Of a stretch of 64,000 nt of DNA, positions 1 through 9,311 are shown piece after piece. The DNA is taken from assembly GCA_934660915.1 (NCBI GenBank), contig CAKUIF010000001.1, forward strand, positions 186,001 through 250,000, in the 5' to 3' direction. Each line of letters starts with the position of its first letter. Positions within the stretch are counted from its first letter, which is position 1. Both the position numbers and the translations under genes were made by a program. The notes beneath the pieces were generated by a model, which saw only the letters and a program-made list of their open reading frames with translations, ran no database searches and was not told where the DNA came from. Origin of the DNA: an uncultured Olsenella sp. (lineage in GTDB: Bacteria; Actinomycetota; Coriobacteriia; Coriobacteriales; Atopobiaceae).

Positions 1-781
1 AGGGGTCGCAGACGAGGTCCGCGATCGACTTGAGCTCGTCTGAGGCATTGCCCATGGCCACGCCGACGCCTGCGAGGCGCAGCATATCGGCATCGTTGCC
101 GGCGTCCCCGAAGGCCATGACCTCGGAAGCGTCGATCCCGAAGGCGTCCATGAGATCGCGGATGCCCGTCGCCTTCGAGACGCCGGGCTGCACGACGTCG
201 AAGTAGCCGAACCCGCCGCCGAAGCCGGAGTCGACGACGTTGACCGCGGGGCCTGTGGCGGTGTCGAAAAGCTCAACCGAGCGGGCAAGGTCGCCCTCGT
301 CCACGCGCGACCAGTACATGAGCACGTCGGTCGTCGGGGCCTGCTCGGCGAGCGAGTCCACGTGGCGCATGTTGTGCGAGTACATGGTCATCTCGGCCAC
401 GAAGTCGGCATCGGCGCCGCGCTCGACGAAGGCCCCGCCCGCGCAGACGGCGCATAGAGGAATCTCGGGATGGGCGGCGTGTGCGGCGAGCACGTCGGCA
501 ACGGCGTCCGGAGACATCACGCTGACCTGCGCTTCTTTGTCCTGCGGCTCGACGTAGGCGCCGTTGGACGCGATTATCGAGATGCTCGGCGCGAGCTCGC
601 CGAAGATCTCGGCGACCTGGAAGCTCTGGTTGCTCGTCGCGACGGCGAAGCGGCAGCCGGCGGCGCTCATGCGCTCGAAGACGGCGCGGAAACGGTCGCG
701 CGAGAAGTCCTCGCCGCCGAGGTCGAGAAACGTCCCGTCCTCGTCGGTGACCACGAGCTTGACCAGGTCCTTGTTTATCAC
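1..781 (-). CDS. Cof-type HAD phosphatase (3' end outside window)
   Basis: The gene reads leftward off the window, so its C-terminus is missing. The start is a GTG at 779-781, preceded by AAGGAG seven bases upstream. The N-terminus carries the HAD nucleophile motif as VTDEDGTFLD, and near the left edge the acidic motif appears as MAFGDAGNDADML followed by GVAMGNASDELK, which is the signature of the Cof/YidA subfamily of Mg-dependent sugar- or nucleotide-phosphate phosphatases. The substrate cannot be told from sequence. It lies divergent to the histidine phosphatase gene. Confidence 0.85.
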   Translation of the reverse strand, partial: MINKDLVKLVVTDEDGTFLDLGGEDFSRDRFRAVFERMSAAGCRFAVATSNQSFQVAEIFGELAPSISIIASNGAYVEPQDKEAQVSVMSPDAVADVLAAHAAHPEIPLCAVCAGGAFVERGADADFVAEMTMYSHNMRHVDSLAEQAPTTDVLMYWSRVDEGDLARSVELFDTATGPAVNVVDSGFGGGFGYFDVVQPGVSKATGIRDLMDAFGIDASEVMAFGDAGNDADMLRLAGVGVAMGNASDELKSIADLVCDP

Positions 782-856
782 TGTGTTTCTCCTTACATAG
801 GTACGCGCACGCAAGTTTATACTAGCCGGGCTAAAACCCGCTCAGAAAGGCGATTC

Positions 857-1474
857 ATGACCAAGTATCTGCGCTTCATGCGACACGGCGCGACCGAGCT
901 CAACGTGGCCGACTGCTGGCAAGGGCACGCGGACTCCCCGCTGACCGAGCTCGGGCGCCGCCAGGCCGCCGAGACCGGCGAGCACATCCGCCAGGCGGGG
1001 ATCGAGTTCGACACGATTCTGTGCTCCCCGCTCGGCCGCGTAATCCAGACGCTCGAGTGCGCGCTGCCTGAGCGCGCGGCCCAGGGCTTTGAGACGAGCG
1101 ACGGCATCATGGAGATGTACTTCGGCAGCCTCGACGGCAAGAAGCACGTCGATGGCCATCCCTCAAGCCCCTACCACGACCAGTTCCTGGCCTACGGCGG
1201 CGAGTCCGAGGACGAGGTTGAGCGCCGCGTCTGCGCCGCCCTCGACGAGCTGATGAGCCGCCCGGACGTGCACAGCGCGCTCGCCGTCTCGCACGGGACC
1301 ACCGGCCGTATCTTCCGCAACCACTGGGCCGCGCTGGCCCGCGTCGAGGCGCCGCGCCACCTGGCCAACTGCAGCCTGTACACCTACGAGTTCGATGAGG
1401 ACGCCCACACGTTCTCGCTCGTGGACATCTACGAACCCGCCAGCGCCACCAACCCCGAGGACTTCGCGCGCTGA
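857..1474 (+). CDS. Histidine phosphatase family protein (phosphoglycerate mutase-like)
   Basis: A 205-residue protein with the RHG motif at its N-terminus (FMRHGATELN, catalytic His at about residue 9), a CSPLGRVIQT segment that carries the second conserved Arg, and AVSHGTT that carries the second catalytic His. These are the hallmarks of the PGAM/acid phosphatase branch. Small members of this size are usually phosphatases rather than glycolytic mutases. I chose the ATG at 857 because AGAAAGG lies just upstream and the phosphatase fold begins there; an open frame continues further upstream without family similarity. Divergent from the HAD gene at the left edge. Confidence 0.88.
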   Translation: MTKYLRFMRHGATELNVADCWQGHADSPLTELGRRQAAETGEHIRQAGIEFDTILCSPLGRVIQTLECALPERAAQGFETSDGIMEMYFGSLDGKKHVDGHPSSPYHDQFLAYGGESEDEVERRVCAALDELMSRPDVHSALAVSHGTTGRIFRNHWAALARVEAPRHLANCSLYTYEFDEDAHTFSLVDIYEPASATNPEDFAR

Positions 1475-1802
1475 CGTGTGGCGGGGTGGTCTTCTTGCCA
1501 CGCGATGCGACGCGAGCGCGCAGAAACCGCAGGCTCCAGCCTCGCGAGGGGCGCGAGTGCGAAGAAGTGCCGGGTTCCAGCTCCGCGTAGGGACCGGGCG
1601 CTAAGAAACGCCCGGTCCCAGCCGCCCAAACGTCGTCGGCGCTAAGAAACGCCAAGTCCCAGCTGCCCAAATGACGCCGGCGCTAAGAATCCCCAAGTTC
1701 CAGCCATCGATTCACAGCTGGAACTTGGGGATTCTTAGCGAACGCGGACCCGGAGGGGCTGGAACTCGCGGTTTCTGAGCGCCGGTCAGCGCCACGCAGC
1801 CG
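1475..1802. repeat. Degenerate direct and inverted repeat array (GCTAAGAAnC unit)
   Basis: This gene-free gap holds about seven copies of a unit of roughly 40-50 bp with core blocks GCTAAGAA and CCAAGTYCCAGC. Copies lie in direct orientation near 1514, 1551, 1590, 1638 and 1680, then in inverted orientation near 1718 and 1757. The two central copies (1681-1704 and 1718-1741) are perfectly complementary and form a 24-bp stem. No T-run follows, so it is not a standard terminator. Function unknown. Confidence 0.8.
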
Positions 1803-2597
1803 TTAGCGTCGCCAGAGCTCAGCGAAGCGCTCGAGGGCCCGCGCGATGCCGTCGTGGTCGACGTCGTCGGTCACGTAGCCGGCGGCGGCGAGCGCCTCGG
1901 GCGAGGCGTTGCCCATCGCCACGCCGATGCCGCACATCTGGAGCATCGACGCGTCGTTGCCGCCGTCGCCGAACGCGATGGCCTCCTCGGGAGCGATGCC
2001 GTAGCGCTCGAGCGTGGCGCGGATGCCCGCGGGTTTGCTGCTGTTTGCGGGCACCACGTCGCAGAAGTAATCGCACCAGCGCGTGGTCAGCACGCCATGT
2101 GTCGCGTCCGTGACGACGTGCTCGTCCTCAGGCGACAAGAAGGCGCAGAACTGAATGACATCCTCCTCAAGCGCCCGCTCGACGTCGTCTTCCTCGTAGA
2201 CAAGCCCGGCGTTCTTCTCGACGGCGCAGACGGCCGGCGTATGATGGGTGACGAAGGCACGCTCCTTCTGCAGCACAAGAGCCTCGTAGAGGCCTTCCTT
2301 GACCTGCCCCACGACCGCCCGGACGTCGTCGGCGGGGATGGGCACCTCGAAGTAGGTGCCCTCGGCGTCGTAGCAGCACGACCCCGTGAAGGTGACGTAG
2401 GCGTCGAAGCCGTCGAACCCCTCAAAGCCGTGGCGGATGCACGGGGGCAGCTGGTACTCGGGGCGCCCCGACGCGATGAAGCACTTGACGCCGCGGTTCC
2501 GCAGCTCGATGAGCGCAGTCTTGGTCGATGCCGCCAGCTTGTGCGTCTTGAAGCTCAGCAGTGTGCCGTCGATGTCGAAAAACGCGGCCTTGATCAT
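1803..2597 (-). CDS. Cof-type HAD family phosphatase
   Basis: A 264-residue protein that begins MIKAAFFDIDGTLLSF, with the nucleophile Asp at residue 8. Later it has ASGRPEYQ (motif II Ser/Thr region) and FGDGGNDASMLQMCGIGVAMGNA near the C-terminus (Mg-binding acidic motif). The length and the C2-type cap between these motifs fit the Cof subfamily of soluble sugar-phosphate phosphatases. The ATG at 2595-2597 has GGGAGAAG upstream. It is a paralogue of the truncated gene at the left edge and of the gene at 23131. Confidence 0.88.
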   Translation of the reverse strand: MIKAAFFDIDGTLLSFKTHKLAASTKTALIELRNRGVKCFIASGRPEYQLPPCIRHGFEGFDGFDAYVTFTGSCCYDAEGTYFEVPIPADDVRAVVGQVKEGLYEALVLQKERAFVTHHTPAVCAVEKNAGLVYEEDDVERALEEDVIQFCAFLSPEDEHVVTDATHGVLTTRWCDYFCDVVPANSSKPAGIRATLERYGIAPEEAIAFGDGGNDASMLQMCGIGVAMGNASPEALAAAGYVTDDVDHDGIARALERFAELWRR

Positions 2598-2695
2598 GCA
2601 CTTCTCCCCTGCAGACGATAGTCATCCGAATCTTGTGCCCAAGCCTTCGGAGCCGAGCAACCGGCGCCGCGACCAGAGCACGCCCTCAGATACTA

Positions 2696-3442
2696 TCACC
2701 CGGCGATGCCGGCGCAGACAACCGAGACGGCCTCCTCGGGGTCGTCGGTCACGCAGAACAGGTCTGGGTCCGCGGCCGAGATCTTCCCGCTGCGCACGAC
2801 CGTCCCGCGCAACCAATCCACAAGGCCGCCCCAGTACTCGCTGCCGAACAAAACGATCGGCATCGCGGGCGCCTTGTGGGTCTGCACGAGCGTGAGGGCC
2901 TCGAACGCCTCGTCAAGCGTACCGAACCCTCCGGGGAACACGATAGCGCCGCGCGAGTACTTGACGAACATCGTCTTTCTTACAAAGAAGTACCTGAACG
3001 TCATGCCGAGGTTGACCCACTCGTTGATGCTCTCCTCAAACGGCAGCTCGATGCCGAGGCCCACCGAGATGCCGCCCGCATCGAAGGCGCCGCGGTTCGC
3101 CGCCTCCATGATGCCGGGGCCGCCTCCGGTTATCGTGGCGATGCCCTTCTTTGCAATGAGCCCTCCGACCTGCCGCGCATTTGCGTACATCAGGTCGTCG
3201 GGAGTGGTCCTCGCAGATCCGAACACCGTAACCGCGGGGCCGAGCTCGGCCAGCGCGCCGAACCCGTCGACGAACTCCGCCTGGATGCGCAGCACGCGCC
3301 AGGGGTCGGTATGCAGCCAAGCGGTGTCGGTCTCGGGCTGCAGCAGGTGGCTCACGGTGGTGTCGCGCGGGATCATCTGGCCGCGCATGATCACGGGGCC
3401 GCGGCGATAGGTCTCGGCGGCGCGGCGCTCTTCTTCTGTCAT
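2696..3442 (-). CDS. LOG family protein (TIGR00730-like)
   Basis: A 248-residue protein with the family motif PGGFGTLDEAFE and the upstream TGGGPGIMEAANRGA nucleotide-binding loop of the LOG/lysine-decarboxylase-like Rossmann fold. Characterised LOG proteins hydrolyse nucleoside 5'-monophosphates such as cytokinin ribotides to free base and ribose 5-phosphate; the bacterial substrate is usually unknown. The ATG follows AAGGAGAAGAA. It sits in tandem with a second LOG gene at 3527 on the same strand. Confidence 0.85.
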   Translation of the reverse strand: MTEEERRAAETYRRGPVIMRGQMIPRDTTVSHLLQPETDTAWLHTDPWRVLRIQAEFVDGFGALAELGPAVTVFGSARTTPDDLMYANARQVGGLIAKKGIATITGGGPGIMEAANRGAFDAGGISVGLGIELPFEESINEWVNLGMTFRYFFVRKTMFVKYSRGAIVFPGGFGTLDEAFEALTLVQTHKAPAMPIVLFGSEYWGGLVDWLRGTVVRSGKISAADPDLFCVTDDPEEAVSVVCAGIAG

Positions 3443-3526
3443 TTCTTCTCCTTGGTTAGACGTCCCCCTAAAGTACGGCTAACCAAGAAAAGCGCACGTC
3501 AGCGTCGTGTTAGCGACCCGTCAGCC

Positions 3527-4210
3527 TTAACGCTCGATGCCTGCGCACGCGGCCTCGACGGCCTTTTCCACGTCGTCGGTCACAAGCAGCCCGTCGATGT
3601 CGGCGGGACTGATGTATCCGTAGGAAAGCGGTGCCGAGCGCATCCAGTCGAACATGCCGCCCCAGTAGTCCTTGCCCACAAAAACGAGCGGGACCTTCTC
3701 GGTCTTGCGCGTCTGCATGAGGGTGAGCTGCTCATAGAGCTCGTCGAGGGTGCCAAAGCCGCCCGGCATCGCGATGGCGCCGTTGGAGTACCAGCTGAAC
3801 ATGGCCTTGCGCACAAAGAAGTACCTGAAGCGCAGCGCGACGTCGACCCAAGGGTTGGGCTCCTCCTCGAAGGGCAGCTCGATGGAGAGGCCGACCGACC
3901 TGCCGCCCGCCTCGTGGGCGCCGTGGTTTGCCGCCTCCATGGCACCTGGCCCGCCGCCCGTCATCGTGGCGACGCCGCGGGCCGCGAGCGCCGACCCGAC
4001 CGCGCGGGCGCGCTCGTACTCGGCATCCCCCTCCTTGGAGCGCGCCGTGCCGTAGACGGTCACGGCCGGGCCCAGGTTGGCGAGCGCGCAGAACCCGTCG
4101 ACGAACTCGGTCTGGATGCGCACCATGCGGTGAGAATAGCGCTGGAACAAATCCATCGACTCGGCGGAGTCGAAGCTCAGCCGCTCGATCTTCTTCTTTG
4201 CTTCGGACAT
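3527..4210 (-). CDS. LOG family protein, second copy
   Basis: A 227-residue paralogue of the gene next to it. It has TGGGPGAMEAANHGA and PGGFGTLDELYEQLT, and both proteins share the segments VRIQTEFVDGF / LRIQAEFVDGF and RYFFVRK, so they arose by duplication. The role is nucleotide 5'-monophosphate phosphoribohydrolase-like by family. The ATG at 4208-4210 has a GGGGG stretch upstream as ribosome site. The 84-bp gap to the first copy has no obvious terminator. Confidence 0.83.
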   Translation of the reverse strand: MSEAKKKIERLSFDSAESMDLFQRYSHRMVRIQTEFVDGFCALANLGPAVTVYGTARSKEGDAEYERARAVGSALAARGVATMTGGGPGAMEAANHGAHEAGGRSVGLSIELPFEEEPNPWVDVALRFRYFFVRKAMFSWYSNGAIAMPGGFGTLDELYEQLTLMQTRKTEKVPLVFVGKDYWGGMFDWMRSAPLSYGYISPADIDGLLVTDDVEKAVEAACAGIER

Positions 4211-4436
4211 GGGACCCCCGTCGCCTCGAGCGCCCGCGACGGGATTGCCGCCGCAGGCACCTTGTGTTCATGCGATTAGGGTACCCCAGCCGCGCAGGGC
4301 GCTATCAGGACGCCGGAGACAGGGTTCTTTTTGTTATCAAAAATGGTAATATTGCAAAGAGTTGGCTTTTTGGGTTTCTTTCTTTGTTTGATGCAGGTGC
4401 GCAACTAAACGAAACAGAACACGCGGAGGCCGCAAA

Positions 4437-4775
4437 ATGGCAGGTATTTTAGGTGTGCTCGATATGTGCATGGAGCAAATCGTCGAGGTTGCCATTCTTT
4501 TGTTCGAGTTCATCGGAGTTGGAATCATCATCTACTCCGGCCTGCACGGCTTCCATCTTTACTTGAAGCGTTCCCCGGAGACTAAGCTCACGCTGGCAAA
4601 GGGCCTCGCCATGGGCCTCGAGTTTAAGATGGGCAGCGAGATCCTCCGCACGGTCATCGTCCGCGACTGGCACGAGATCGGCACCGTGGCAGGCATCATC
4701 GCGCTCAGGGCAGCGCTCACCTTCCTCATCCACTGGGAGATCAAGGAAGAGGAGAAGGAGAAAGAAGCCCACTAG
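4437..4775 (+). CDS. DUF1622 family small membrane protein
   Basis: A 112-residue protein with one clear hydrophobic helix (about residues 14-38), an amphipathic stretch around ETKLTLAKGLAMGLEFKMGSEILRT split over the middle, and a second hydrophobic helix (about 80-98) followed by a charged tail rich in Glu and Lys. The block around FKMGSEILRT and the downstream IALRAALTFLIHWE match what I know of DUF1622 proteins, whose function is not established. GGAGG lies 7 bases before the ATG. A strong terminator follows, so it is a monocistronic unit. Confidence 0.75.
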   Translation: MAGILGVLDMCMEQIVEVAILLFEFIGVGIIIYSGLHGFHLYLKRSPETKLTLAKGLAMGLEFKMGSEILRTVIVRDWHEIGTVAGIIALRAALTFLIHWEIKEEEKEKEAH

Positions 4776-4800
4776 CTTCAAGCTTCACGTTCAAAAGCAA

Positions 4801-4836
4801 AGAGCCGGGACCTCGTGCGGGGTCCCGGCTCTTTTT
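4801..4836 (+). terminator. Rho-independent terminator after DUF1622 gene
   Basis: A perfect 12-bp GC-rich stem AGAGCCGGGACC / GGTCCCGGCTCT is followed by TTTTT. The convergent adhesin gene ends at 4866, so the hairpin can stop transcription from both sides. Confidence 0.9.
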
Positions 4837-4865
4837 GAAGCGGTCGTCAGCACTGCGGCTGGCTG

Positions 4866-7800
4866 CTACTTCTTTTTGTTCTTGGCGAGGAAGCCGAGGG
4901 CGATACAAGCGGCAGCAACCACGAGAATCACGACGGGCGCGACGACGTTGGTCGCGTCACCGGTCTTGGGCACGATCGGCTTCTTCTGGGGCTTCTGAGC
5001 GGGCTTTTGGTCGTCCTTAGGCTGCGCCGGGGCGGTGTAAGTGTTTTTGAACACCGGCGGCTGGCCGTCGACGCTGGCGCTGAGGTGGCCCTCGCCGTCA
5101 TCGGCGACGTTAACGGTCAACTGGTACGAGGCATCGTCGTAGGTGACGTTGGCCTGGTCGTCGTTGACCTCGGAGATGGTGAAGTCGTGGGTACCGGGCC
5201 CCGCGAACTCCACCGGCTGGAAGGACACGGTGCCGTCGGCGGCGTTCTTGACGGTCTGGAGCTCATTGCCCTCGTTATCCTTGAGGACGAAGGAGAACTG
5301 GCCCTCCTTGAGCTCGGCTCCGTCAAGGACCTTGGTCGCCGAGAAGGACACAGAGGTGGGATCGGCAGCATAGGAGTTCTTGAACTCGATGGCGCCGTCG
5401 GAGCTGGCCTTGGCGGAAAGCGTGCCGTCGCCGTTGTCGGTGACGTTTACCGTGACGGTGTGCTCGCTCGTGTCGTAGGTCACGCCGTTGTCGGCCTCGC
5501 CTGCAACCTCGCGCACCTTATAGGTGTGCTCGCCGAGGTCTGCGCTCGTGTAGGTAACGGCGTCGAAGGTAACGTTGCCGTCGGCGTCGTTGGTTCCCTC
5601 GCTCACGACCTCATTGCCTTCAAGGAGCTGGAACTTGAACTCGCCGGCCTTGAGGGCACGACCCTCGAGCTTCTTTGCGATCCTCACGTCGGGCGTCACG
5701 GAGTAGTCGGTCGGCTGGACCGTGTACGTGTTGACGAAGCCGGGGATCTCGGAGGCGGTGGCGGTCATGGTGCCGTCGCCGTTGTCCTTCACGGTAACCG
5801 TGAAGTTCTTCGGCTCGGTGTCGTTGGTCACGCCTGCCACGGAGCCGAACTCGGTAATGGTGTAGCGGTAGACGCCGGGCTCGGTGAACTTGATGGCGCC
5901 GAAGGCGATGTTGCCCGCCGCATCGTTCTTGACGGTGGTCTGCTTAGGCAGCGGGGCGCCCTTATCCTCGGAGCTGATGGTGAAGCTGAAGTCGCCGCCC
6001 TTGAGCTGCGGGGCCGTGACGCCGTCTTGGGACGCCTTGACCACCTTGGTGGTCGCGAGCTTCTCGATCGTGGTGTCAGCGGGCTTGTAGGCGTTCTTGA
6101 AGGTCACATCGTCGGGTTTTGCGACCGCAGCCACCAGCTTGCCCTTGTTGTTGTCCGTGACGGTAACGGTGACCTGCTTGGCGCCCTGCGTGGTGGCGGT
6201 CACGCCGCCGGGGAGCTTGGAGGTCTCCTCGGCGATGCTGTAGTGGTAGACGCCAGCCTTATCGAACTTGATGTCACCGAAGACGATGTTGCCGTCTTTG
6301 TCGTTCTTGACGGTGGTCGGCTCAGGCAGCGGGGCGCCCTCGTCCTCGGAGCTGATGGTAAAGCTGAACTCGGCGGCGTTGAGGGCGCGGCCGGACAACT
6401 CCTTCTTGAACACGAAGTTCTCCGCGCCAACGACGGTGACGGGCTTCGCCTCGTACTTGTTCTTGAAGTCGCAGCAGTCGCCGTCGCCGTACTTGACGTG
6501 AGCGGCAAGCTGTCCGTCGCCGGAGTCGGTGACCTCGACAGTCACCTTGGACACGTGCGTGTCGTAGGTGTAGCCGGCGGGCGCGGGACCCTGCTCGGTC
6601 ACGCTGAACTCATACGTGCCGGCCTTGGTAAAGGTCACGTCGCCGAACGAGAAGCCCTTGGTCTCCCCGTCCTTGGCGCCCGAGACGGTGGCGGTGCCGG
6701 CGCCCTCGGCGATCTTCACCGCGTCGCCGTAGTTGCCGTCGGCAGCGAGCTTGAACGAGAAGGACGATGTCATGTCGTGACCGGTCAGGGTCTTCTGGCC
6801 CTTGATGGCGGTGTCGCCCGAGAGCGTGACCTCGCCGGCCTTGTAGGTGTTCTTGAAGGTGCCGTTCTCCACCTTGGGGGTCGCGACGAGCTGGCCCTTG
6901 CCGTTGTCGGTAACTGTGATGGTGACGGTAGCCGCGTGGCCATCGTAGCTCACGCCGCCGATTGAGCCCTTGACCTCAGAGACCTCGTAGACGTAGATGC
7001 CGGCCTTATCGAAGGTGAAGTTGCCGAACGAGACGGTCTGGGCGTCCTTTTTCGCCGTGGCGGTCAGGCCCTTGGAGGGTGCAGGTGCCTCGCCCTGCGG
7101 CGCGATGGCGAACACGAAGGTGTCGGAGTCCTTCCAGTCGCGGCCCTCGAGCACCTTGGTCACGCTGACGCCGGTGCTGAGGGTGACGGGCTGCGCCGCA
7201 TAGACGTTGGTGAAGGTCGGGTTCGCGCCCTCGGTCACGGTGGCGACGAACTTACCGTCCTTCTCCTCAACGCTGACCTTGACGACGTTCTTGGTCGGGT
7301 CGTAAGTCACGCCGTCGTGGCTCTGGCCCTGCTCGGTGATGGTGAACTCATACTCGCCGGCAGCCGAGAAGGTGATATCGCCGAAGGCGGCCTTGTGGCC
7401 GTCGGTCTTCGAGTCGATAGTGAGCTCGGTGGACTCGGGCATGGTGACGACCGAAGCGTCGCCCGCGGTCTGCTCGAGCTTGAACGTGAAGGAATCGCCG
7501 TCGGCCCAGTCACGGCCGGTGAGGTTCTTGGCCACGGTAAGGTTCGCCGCGCCGCTCAGCGTGCCCGGCCAGGTCTTGTGGGTGTTGGTCACGGTAAGAA
7601 CGCCGGAGCCCGTGACGGCACCGCTGTAGGTGGGGTCATAGCCGTCGACGGCAGTCTCGACCACGGACCAGGAGATCTGACCTACGCCGGCGGGGACGAC
7701 AATGTCCTTGGTCCAGCCATCCTTGGCGGTCAGCTGGAACGGGTCGCCGTAATCCCAGCCGTCCTTCTGGAGCTGGACGGTCACAGAGTCGGGAAGCTCG

Positions 7801-9311
7801 GCACCGTTGGTGTTCGCCCATTCCTTCTTTACGGTCACGGTGTCGACCGGTGCCAAGAAGGTCGGGACCTCGAAGCTGTCGGACTTCTCGTCGGAAACCT
7901 GGTCGTCCTTGCCCGTCTCTTTGAGGACGGTCTTGTAGAAGACCTTGGTGCCAACCCCGTCATTGGAGGGAAGCTCAGTCGCCTCGCCCTTATTGACGGC
8001 AGCATCGTATGCCGCCTGGCTCGGCTTGACCTTGAAGGTCACCTTGTAGGTCGTGCCCTTCTCGAGCTCGCCGACGGACGAGAGGTCCCAGCTCAGGGTT
8101 CCGTCCTCGCCGATTGAAGCGGCAGGGGCGTCGGCCCAGGCCTCGCTATTCTTCTGGTAGCTCACCGACGCGGGGTCGATCGAGCCGTCAGCAGCGGTGC
8201 CCGTCACGTACTTGGAGAGCTTGTCGACGATTCTGACGTCCTTATAACCCGCGGACTTCGTGATGGTCTGGATGATGTTCGCGAAGGCAGCATTGAGCTT
8301 CTCGGAGTCCGTGCCGTCGAACGCAGAGCCGCCGGTGGTCTTCTGCGCGAAGCTGTTCATCCTTTGTTCAGCCTCGGAGCCCGTATAAACGGTAAAGAGG
8401 CCCGCGACGTTGGACGGACGCTTGTTGGCCTCGTCGACGGCATTGTTGAAGTACTCGTCTTGGTAAGTAGTTCCGTTACCGGTGGTGTTTCCCCAGCGGT
8501 CCCTGCCATAAGTAGGCTCGCCATCAGAGAGGAAAATGACGTAGGTGGGAGTGTTGGGGTCTTCCTTTGCCTTCTCGTTCGCCTTGGTGAGGGCGTCGAC
8601 CCAGTTGGTGCCTCCATCGGCTCGCAGCCCATTGACGGCGTTCTTGAAGTCGGACGCCTGACCGCCGGTGTAGTACTGGCTCGGGGTGTTTCCTCGGTCG
8701 GAGAACGTCTCGAGCGACAGCTTGATGGTGCTGTCGTCGGATGCGATCAGCTGATCGGCAAGGCTGTTAAGGGCTTCCTTCGCGACGTCGAGGCGCGTCT
8801 TGCCCGTCTCTTTCCCAACCTTGTGGTACATGTCGCCGGTGTACTTAACCTCTTTGCCATTTGCGTCGAGGTAGTAGTTGTAAGCGCCAAGCCCAAAAAA
8901 GCCCCAGTTTCGCTCCAGCTTGACGGGTTCACCGTCAACCATGCCGTAAGTGCCGTCCCAGTCGTACTTCTCGGTCTTCTCGAGCGAATACGTATAGACT
9001 TTGCTTTTCATCGAGCCAGAGACGTCCTGCACCACAATGACATTCGCGCTCGTCTTGGTCTCCGACAGCTCGGTGGCGCCGGTAACGGTGAGCGAGAGGT
9101 CGTAGGTGCCGTCGTCGTTAGGCGTGATGGTCTTGGTGTGGACGGGAGGATTGCTGGCGATGCCGCCTTCCCCTTCCGCGAACGCTGCGGAGGGCACGGA
9201 CAGCGTCACGCACAGAGCGGCGACCAGCACGGCAAGCAGCACCGAGGCTGGTTTCCTCGGTGCCGCCAACACACCTCCGATTCGTTTTCGTTGATGCGTT
9301 TGTGGCTTCAT
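4866..9311 (-). CDS. Large sortase-anchored VWA adhesin with pilin-type repeats
   Basis: A 1481-residue cell-wall protein. It has an N-terminal signal peptide ending near AAFAEGEGG, then a von Willebrand A domain with a MIDAS motif DVSGSM at residues 96-101 and the further TNW and FLSDGEPT elements. One Cna-B-like domain follows (starting DTVTVKKEWANTNG), then about seven repeats of the Spy0128 pilin-isopeptide type, each with a K-L-x-GR-like start, AGxYxFxITE-like centre and VTVTDNGxGxL-like end. The C-terminus is IVPKTGD, a hydrophobic helix and KNKKK, a classical sorting signal. I start at the ATG at 9311 because AAGGAG precedes it; an in-frame start 27 bases upstream is less likely. No sortase gene is in the window. 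Confidence 0.9.
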   Translation of the reverse strand: MKPQTHQRKRIGGVLAAPRKPASVLLAVLVAALCVTLSVPSAAFAEGEGGIASNPPVHTKTITPNDDGTYDLSLTVTGATELSETKTSANVIVVQDVSGSMKSKVYTYSLEKTEKYDWDGTYGMVDGEPVKLERNWGFFGLGAYNYYLDANGKEVKYTGDMYHKVGKETGKTRLDVAKEALNSLADQLIASDDSTIKLSLETFSDRGNTPSQYYTGGQASDFKNAVNGLRADGGTNWVDALTKANEKAKEDPNTPTYVIFLSDGEPTYGRDRWGNTTGNGTTYQDEYFNNAVDEANKRPSNVAGLFTVYTGSEAEQRMNSFAQKTTGGSAFDGTDSEKLNAAFANIIQTITKSAGYKDVRIVDKLSKYVTGTAADGSIDPASVSYQKNSEAWADAPAASIGEDGTLSWDLSSVGELEKGTTYKVTFKVKPSQAAYDAAVNKGEATELPSNDGVGTKVFYKTVLKETGKDDQVSDEKSDSFEVPTFLAPVDTVTVKKEWANTNGAELPDSVTVQLQKDGWDYGDPFQLTAKDGWTKDIVVPAGVGQISWSVVETAVDGYDPTYSGAVTGSGVLTVTNTHKTWPGTLSGAANLTVAKNLTGRDWADGDSFTFKLEQTAGDASVVTMPESTELTIDSKTDGHKAAFGDITFSAAGEYEFTITEQGQSHDGVTYDPTKNVVKVSVEEKDGKFVATVTEGANPTFTNVYAAQPVTLSTGVSVTKVLEGRDWKDSDTFVFAIAPQGEAPAPSKGLTATAKKDAQTVSFGNFTFDKAGIYVYEVSEVKGSIGGVSYDGHAATVTITVTDNGKGQLVATPKVENGTFKNTYKAGEVTLSGDTAIKGQKTLTGHDMTSSFSFKLAADGNYGDAVKIAEGAGTATVSGAKDGETKGFSFGDVTFTKAGTYEFSVTEQGPAPAGYTYDTHVSKVTVEVTDSGDGQLAAHVKYGDGDCCDFKNKYEAKPVTVVGAENFVFKKELSGRALNAAEFSFTISSEDEGAPLPEPTTVKNDKDGNIVFGDIKFDKAGVYHYSIAEETSKLPGGVTATTQGAKQVTVTVTDNNKGKLVAAVAKPDDVTFKNAYKPADTTIEKLATTKVVKASQDGVTAPQLKGGDFSFTISSEDKGAPLPKQTTVKNDAAGNIAFGAIKFTEPGVYRYTITEFGSVAGVTNDTEPKNFTVTVKDNGDGTMTATASEIPGFVNTYTVQPTDYSVTPDVRIAKKLEGRALKAGEFKFQLLEGNEVVSEGTNDADGNVTFDAVTYTSADLGEHTYKVREVAGEADNGVTYDTSEHTVTVNVTDNGDGTLSAKASSDGAIEFKNSYAADPTSVSFSATKVLDGAELKEGQFSFVLKDNEGNELQTVKNAADGTVSFQPVEFAGPGTHDFTISEVNDDQANVTYDDASYQLTVNVADDGEGHLSASVDGQPPVFKNTYTAPAQPKDDQKPAQKPQKKPIVPKTGDATNVVAPVVILVVAAACIALGFLAKNKKK

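Noticed and set aside
470..856. Upstream extension of the histidine phosphatase gene
   Set aside because: The frame is open, but it lies antisense to the HAD gene's real coding sequence and has no ribosome site. The ATG at 857 fits the family start.
1475..1802. CRISPR array
   Set aside because: Units are spaced rather regularly, but repeats are degenerate, spacers are not unique, some units are inverted and no cas gene is in the window.
5007..6965. Long open frame opposite the VWA adhesin
   Set aside because: The translation is a Gly/Val/Asp/Leu repeat that mirrors the pilin-type repeats; it has no ribosome site and no family similarity.
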